A DNA stretch of 64,000 nucleotides. Source: Comamonadaceae bacterium UBA4962. Lineage in GTDB: Bacteria; Pseudomonadota; Gammaproteobacteria; Burkholderiales; Burkholderiaceae_C. How positions within the stretch are numbered: the first letter of the stretch is position 1; each line of letters begins with the position of its first letter. The notes below the pieces were generated by a model. It was not told the origin of the DNA, searched no databases, and saw only the letters and a list, made by a program, of their open reading frames with translations. The stretch is from positions 1 to 64,000 of the forward strand of contig DHAE01000015.1 of assembly GCA_002397315.1 (NCBI GenBank). The letters run 5' to 3'. A program made the translations under genes and the position numbers. Below, one piece after another: positions 61,015-64,000 of this stretch.

Positions 61015-63492
61015 TTACTGTGGATCGATCGGGCGCTTGCGATGGAGTTCGTCCAACTCCAGGCGCAGTTCCAGCCGGTCGTTGTCCATGCCGAAACCCA
61101 CCGGCTCGCCAGGCGCCGGAGGTGCCGTGACCGGCATCGGCGGCAGATCGCTGAGCGTGAGGTGCGGCGGATCCGACAGGTCGAGATCGAGCATCGCATC
61201 CGGGTCGGAATACAGGCTCGCAGGCGCCGTCGGCGTGGCCGCGGAAGGCGGGACGGCAGGAGAAGGCATCGGCGGCAGCGGCGCGGGCAGCGATTCCCAC
61301 GTCAGGCCGCCCGAGAGCGTGTCGAAGGAGCGCAGCTCTTCGTCGCGCTCTGCTTCCCGGGCTGCTGCCGGTGCGGGGTACTGCGCGGCCAGCGCTTCGT
61401 CGTCCGGCGTCTCCATGGGCGTGGTGCGGCGGCGCGGCGGCGCCTCGCCCCGGGCGCTGGCGGGGGTGGTCTGGGCGATGGCGAGCAGCAGCAGCAGGTC
61501 GTCGAACGCCGCAAGATCGAACTGCATGGCCAGCACGGCATCCGCCTGCCGGAAGAGCAGGCCCTCGATCACGCCCAGGACGGCGGGAGAAGACCATTCG
61601 GCCTCGATCGCCGCCAGCGCGTCGGGAAAGCCCAGCAGGGTGCGGCCGGCGCGGTGGAACGTACCGAATTCCGGGACGAAGACGTTGAACTGCGCACGGA
61701 ACTGTTCACGGAGCTGGTGGAAGCTCTCCACACGCCCGAGCGTGTGGTAGAGCCGCAGCAGTTCGAGATACGCGAAGGCCGACGTCTCTCCATGTGCGGC
61801 GATGTGCTGCTTGAGCACGGCGATCGCCTGGTCGTGCTCGCCGACCGAGACGAAGAATTCCGCCTGCTGCTGGATGTCGAACAGGTCTTCGGGCAACGGT
61901 CCCGCCGTCCGCACGGTGGCCGCAGCGGGGGCGTGGACGGGAGCCGGCGGCGGCAGGGTTGCAGCCGCGGACGGAGCGAACACCGGCGGCGGGGCAGGCA
62001 CGGAGGGAGGCGGCGATGCGACCGCGGCAGAGGCCGCAGGCTGCAGCGGTGCGCCCCGCGTGAGGGCGGGCCCTTCGACCAGCACGGCGCTGGAGAGCGA
62101 ATCCGCGAATGCCGGGAAATGGGAACTGTCGTCGCCCCGCAGCGCAGCGGCCACGGACATGGGAACGGTCACGGGCGGCGGCACGGCTGGCGCAGGCGGT
62201 TTGGCGGCTCCCGTGCCGCGCGGCATCACGGGCAGGCGCCGCGGCTTGCCGAGCGGTGCATCGTCCCCCTGCGGCCGCGTCGGCACGCCCAGGGGCCCTG
62301 CCTCCGCGGCGGCATCGGCACCCGCAACGCCGGAAACCGGTGGCTGGCTGTTCGCCGCGACCACCTGCGTCCAGGTGGTTTCGCGCAGGCGGCGGGACCG
62401 CGCCCAAAGCCATGCGGCGAGCGCGAGCAGCAGTGCGACGAGGCCCAGCAGCACGTACACCACGACGGCCGGAAAACGGTCGGATTCGGCACTGTCGAGG
62501 CGCTGGCGCAGATCGGCTGCCGCAGCGCGCTCGGAAGCGGCCCGCGCGCGCTCGGTCGCGACCACGCCTTCCAACTGGGCCGTGCGCCCGGCGGCGCGCT
62601 GCACGTCTTCCACCGGGGTGTTGAGCGCCTTCCAGAGCGCAGCGGCTTCGGCGCGCTGCTCGGCGGAGGCCGGGGCGGCCACGGAGGCCGGCGAAAGTTC
62701 GGGGGAATTGCGCAGCGGGAGCGGAGCTTCGAGCCAGACATCCAGCGGCTCCATGACGAGCCGCGCCCGCTCGGCCGCGGGCGACGCCGGGGCGGCCGGC
62801 GCAGGGCGCCGGGCCCGGCTGGAAGGCGCGGCGGCCGTGGACGCCGCGGCAGTGTCGGCCGGCCTGCTCCGGGTGGATGGCTGGGCCGCAGCCACCGACG
62901 CCGCCGTGGCCGGCGCGGCATCGGTGGCCGCCGCACGCGCCGGGCGTGTGCTGCCGCGTGCCGCGCCACTGGAGGCCGTGTCGCCGGCGGCACCGGGGGC
63001 GCCTGGGCGCGCGCCCGCCGCGCCCGCGCCCGCGAGTTGTCCGATATCGAGCGGACGGGCGGAGGCCGAAGCGGAAGAAGCCGTCTCGGGGAGCTGCGAA
63101 AGGAAGACATACCGGCGGCTCACACCGCCGCTGCAGCCGGCGGTGACCATGGCGGTGAGCACCGGCTCGTCGGCCGTGATGAACGCGCGTACCCGCACGG
63201 CCGGTACACGCCCCGCCGTTGCCGGCACGGGGGTGATCTGCACTTTCGAATCCGGTACCGCGGTGTCGCCCGACAGCAGGCGCACGCGCACGCACGAGGA
63301 GGCGATGTCGGTGCCCGGATCCGGCTGCACGTCGAAGACGAGGTCCACCGGAGCACCGAGCACCACCGTTCCATGGCTGGCACCCAGCGAAATCGCGGCC
63401 GCGCCGGTCGCGACGGCCGTCAGGCCCGCTCCGATGATCGTGTTACTTATTTTCACAATGGTTGCGTTTTTATTCAATCCATTCTTGCACAT
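61015..63492 (-). CDS. FimV-like membrane protein
   Basis: 825 residues. A signal/anchor N-terminus (ISNTIIGAGLTAVATGAAAI), a beta-rich region (40-135), a long Ala/Pro/Ser-rich linker, an Ala/Glu coiled-coil region (about 275-337), one transmembrane helix (about 342-363), then a cytoplasmic TPR-like segment (LFDIQQQAEFFVSVGEHDQA, about 545). This layout fits the FimV/HubP family of polar or pilus assembly proteins, but no LysM motif is seen. The start at 63492 is uncertain; a GTG at 63456 would also give a signal peptide. Divergent from the dehydrogenase. Confidence 0.65.
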   Translation of the reverse strand: MCKNGLNKNATIVKISNTIIGAGLTAVATGAAAISLGASHGTVVLGAPVDLVFDVQPDPGTDIASSCVRVRLLSGDTAVPDSKVQITPVPATAGRVPAVRVRAFITADEPVLTAMVTAGCSGGVSRRYVFLSQLPETASSASASARPLDIGQLAGAGAAGARPGAPGAAGDTASSGAARGSTRPARAAATDAAPATAASVAAAQPSTRSRPADTAAASTAAAPSSRARRPAPAAPASPAAERARLVMEPLDVWLEAPLPLRNSPELSPASVAAPASAEQRAEAAALWKALNTPVEDVQRAAGRTAQLEGVVATERARAASERAAAADLRQRLDSAESDRFPAVVVYVLLGLVALLLALAAWLWARSRRLRETTWTQVVAANSQPPVSGVAGADAAAEAGPLGVPTRPQGDDAPLGKPRRLPVMPRGTGAAKPPAPAVPPPVTVPMSVAAALRGDDSSHFPAFADSLSSAVLVEGPALTRGAPLQPAASAAVASPPPSVPAPPPVFAPSAAATLPPPAPVHAPAAATVRTAGPLPEDLFDIQQQAEFFVSVGEHDQAIAVLKQHIAAHGETSAFAYLELLRLYHTLGRVESFHQLREQFRAQFNVFVPEFGTFHRAGRTLLGFPDALAAIEAEWSSPAVLGVIEGLLFRQADAVLAMQFDLAAFDDLLLLLAIAQTTPASARGEAPPRRRTTPMETPDDEALAAQYPAPAAAREAERDEELRSFDTLSGGLTWESLPAPLPPMPSPAVPPSAATPTAPASLYSDPDAMLDLDLSDPPHLTLSDLPPMPVTAPPAPGEPVGFGMDNDRLELRLELDELHRKRPIDPQ

Positions 63493-63528
63493 AAGCGCCT
63501 GCTCCCCTCGCCGCCATAATGGCGCTCC

Positions 63529-64000
63529 ATGACCAACCCTTTCCCGATCGTAGGCATCATAGGCACGGGCGCCATGGGCCAGGGCATCGCCCAGATGGCG
63601 GCGCAGGCAGGCAGCCAGGTGCTGCTGTTCGACAACCGGGCCGGCGCCGCGGGCGCCGCCCTCGACCATATCCATGCGCAGTGGCAGCGCCTTGTAGGCA
63701 AGGGGCGCATCAGCGCGGATGAGGCAGCAAATCTTCGTGCGCGCCTGTCGGCCATCGGCTCGCTGGACGAGGCAGCCCGGTGCGACTTCATCATAGAAGC
63801 GATCGTCGAGCGTCTGGACGCCAAGCAGGCACTTTTTGCAGAACTCGAGAAGATCGTCCGCCCCGGCGCGGTGCTCGCGACCAACACCTCGTCGCTGTCG
63901 GTGACGGCGATCGGCGCGGCGCTGCGGCATCCGGAACGCTTCGCGGGCTTCCACTTCTTCAATCCCGTGCCGCTCATGAAGGTCGTCGAGGTGGTTGCCG
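63529..64000 (+). CDS. 3-hydroxyacyl-CoA dehydrogenase (C-terminus cut off)
   Basis: The first 157 codons lie in the window. NAD site VGIIGTGAMGQGIAQMAAQAG, FIIEAIVERLDAKQALFAELE, and TNTSSLSVTAIGAALRHPER with GFHFFNPVPLMKVVEV. It oxidises L-3-hydroxyacyl-CoA in beta-oxidation or phenylacetate (PaaH-type) catabolism; which one cannot be told from this fragment. Confidence 0.9.
   Translation, partial: MTNPFPIVGIIGTGAMGQGIAQMAAQAGSQVLLFDNRAGAAGAALDHIHAQWQRLVGKGRISADEAANLRARLSAIGSLDEAARCDFIIEAIVERLDAKQALFAELEKIVRPGAVLATNTSSLSVTAIGAALRHPERFAGFHFFNPVPLMKVVEVVA

Overview
This is high-GC chromosomal DNA, densely coding on both strands. Bug/TctC binding proteins, ferredoxin-dependent sulfur assimilation, an ssuF-type sulfonate operon and the sequence character of the housekeeping proteins all suggest a beta-proteobacterium of the Burkholderiales, most likely Comamonadaceae and Acidovorax-like. 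That placement is from memory of families, not from a search. Most of the window is ordinary chromosome. No rRNA or tRNA gene, insertion sequence or CRISPR array was seen, and no stretch over about 300 bases lacks a gene.

Layout. 1-12.3 kb: a truncated Bug-family binding protein, dsdA with a divergent LysR gene, a PQQ-type sugar dehydrogenase lipoprotein, a flavin reductase-like protein, a split chromate transporter pair, an aldo/keto reductase, rlmB, the divergent lolD-like/tesA pair, a small lysine-rich protein, metC and a BON lipoprotein. 12.4-24.3 kb: a SulP transporter, a diguanylate cyclase, a MinD/FlhG-like ATPase, trhO, a pirin-wrbA-pirin set with a divergent LysR regulator, a renalase-like flavoprotein, the overlapping gluQ-trmB pair and a second GGDEF protein, closed by a strong hairpin shared with alaS. 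24.3-28.9 kb: alaS, an unusual ROK-like protein whose motifs are in circularly permuted order, and a small cytochrome c.

28.9-46.8 kb is a sulfur region. On the minus strand, sbp-ssuE-ssuA-(small ORF)-ssuD-(half VOC)-ssuC-ssuB-ssuF take up organosulfonates and release sulfite. ssuB has an apparent one-base frameshift near its start, and a decayed CysB-type regulator lies just beyond ssuF. On the plus strand, a TauE-type exporter, cysI, a DUF934 protein, cysD and cysN form the assimilation operon, followed by a 7Fe ferredoxin and a ferredoxin-NADP reductase that could feed electrons to CysI. cysH is missing from its usual place. yggX, mnmC and an MFS transporter lie between the two arms.

47.0-56.6 kb is the notable accessory system, a minus-strand TOMM-type (thiazole/oxazole-modified) RiPP cluster fused translationally to the end of thiD. 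In transcription order it runs thiD, a giant Ser/Thr kinase with a degenerate cyclase domain plus AAA/TPR regions, an internally duplicated nitrile-hydratase-leader-like precursor ending in Cys, a LCMT-type methyltransferase, a fused cyclodehydratase with a YcaO domain, an FHA protein, and two small coupled genes. No dehydrogenase or dedicated exporter is visible.

57.4-60.9 kb: a TPP riboswitch leads the thiO-thiS-thiG-thiE operon, divergent from thiD. The window ends with a FimV-like membrane protein and the start of a 3-hydroxyacyl-CoA dehydrogenase.
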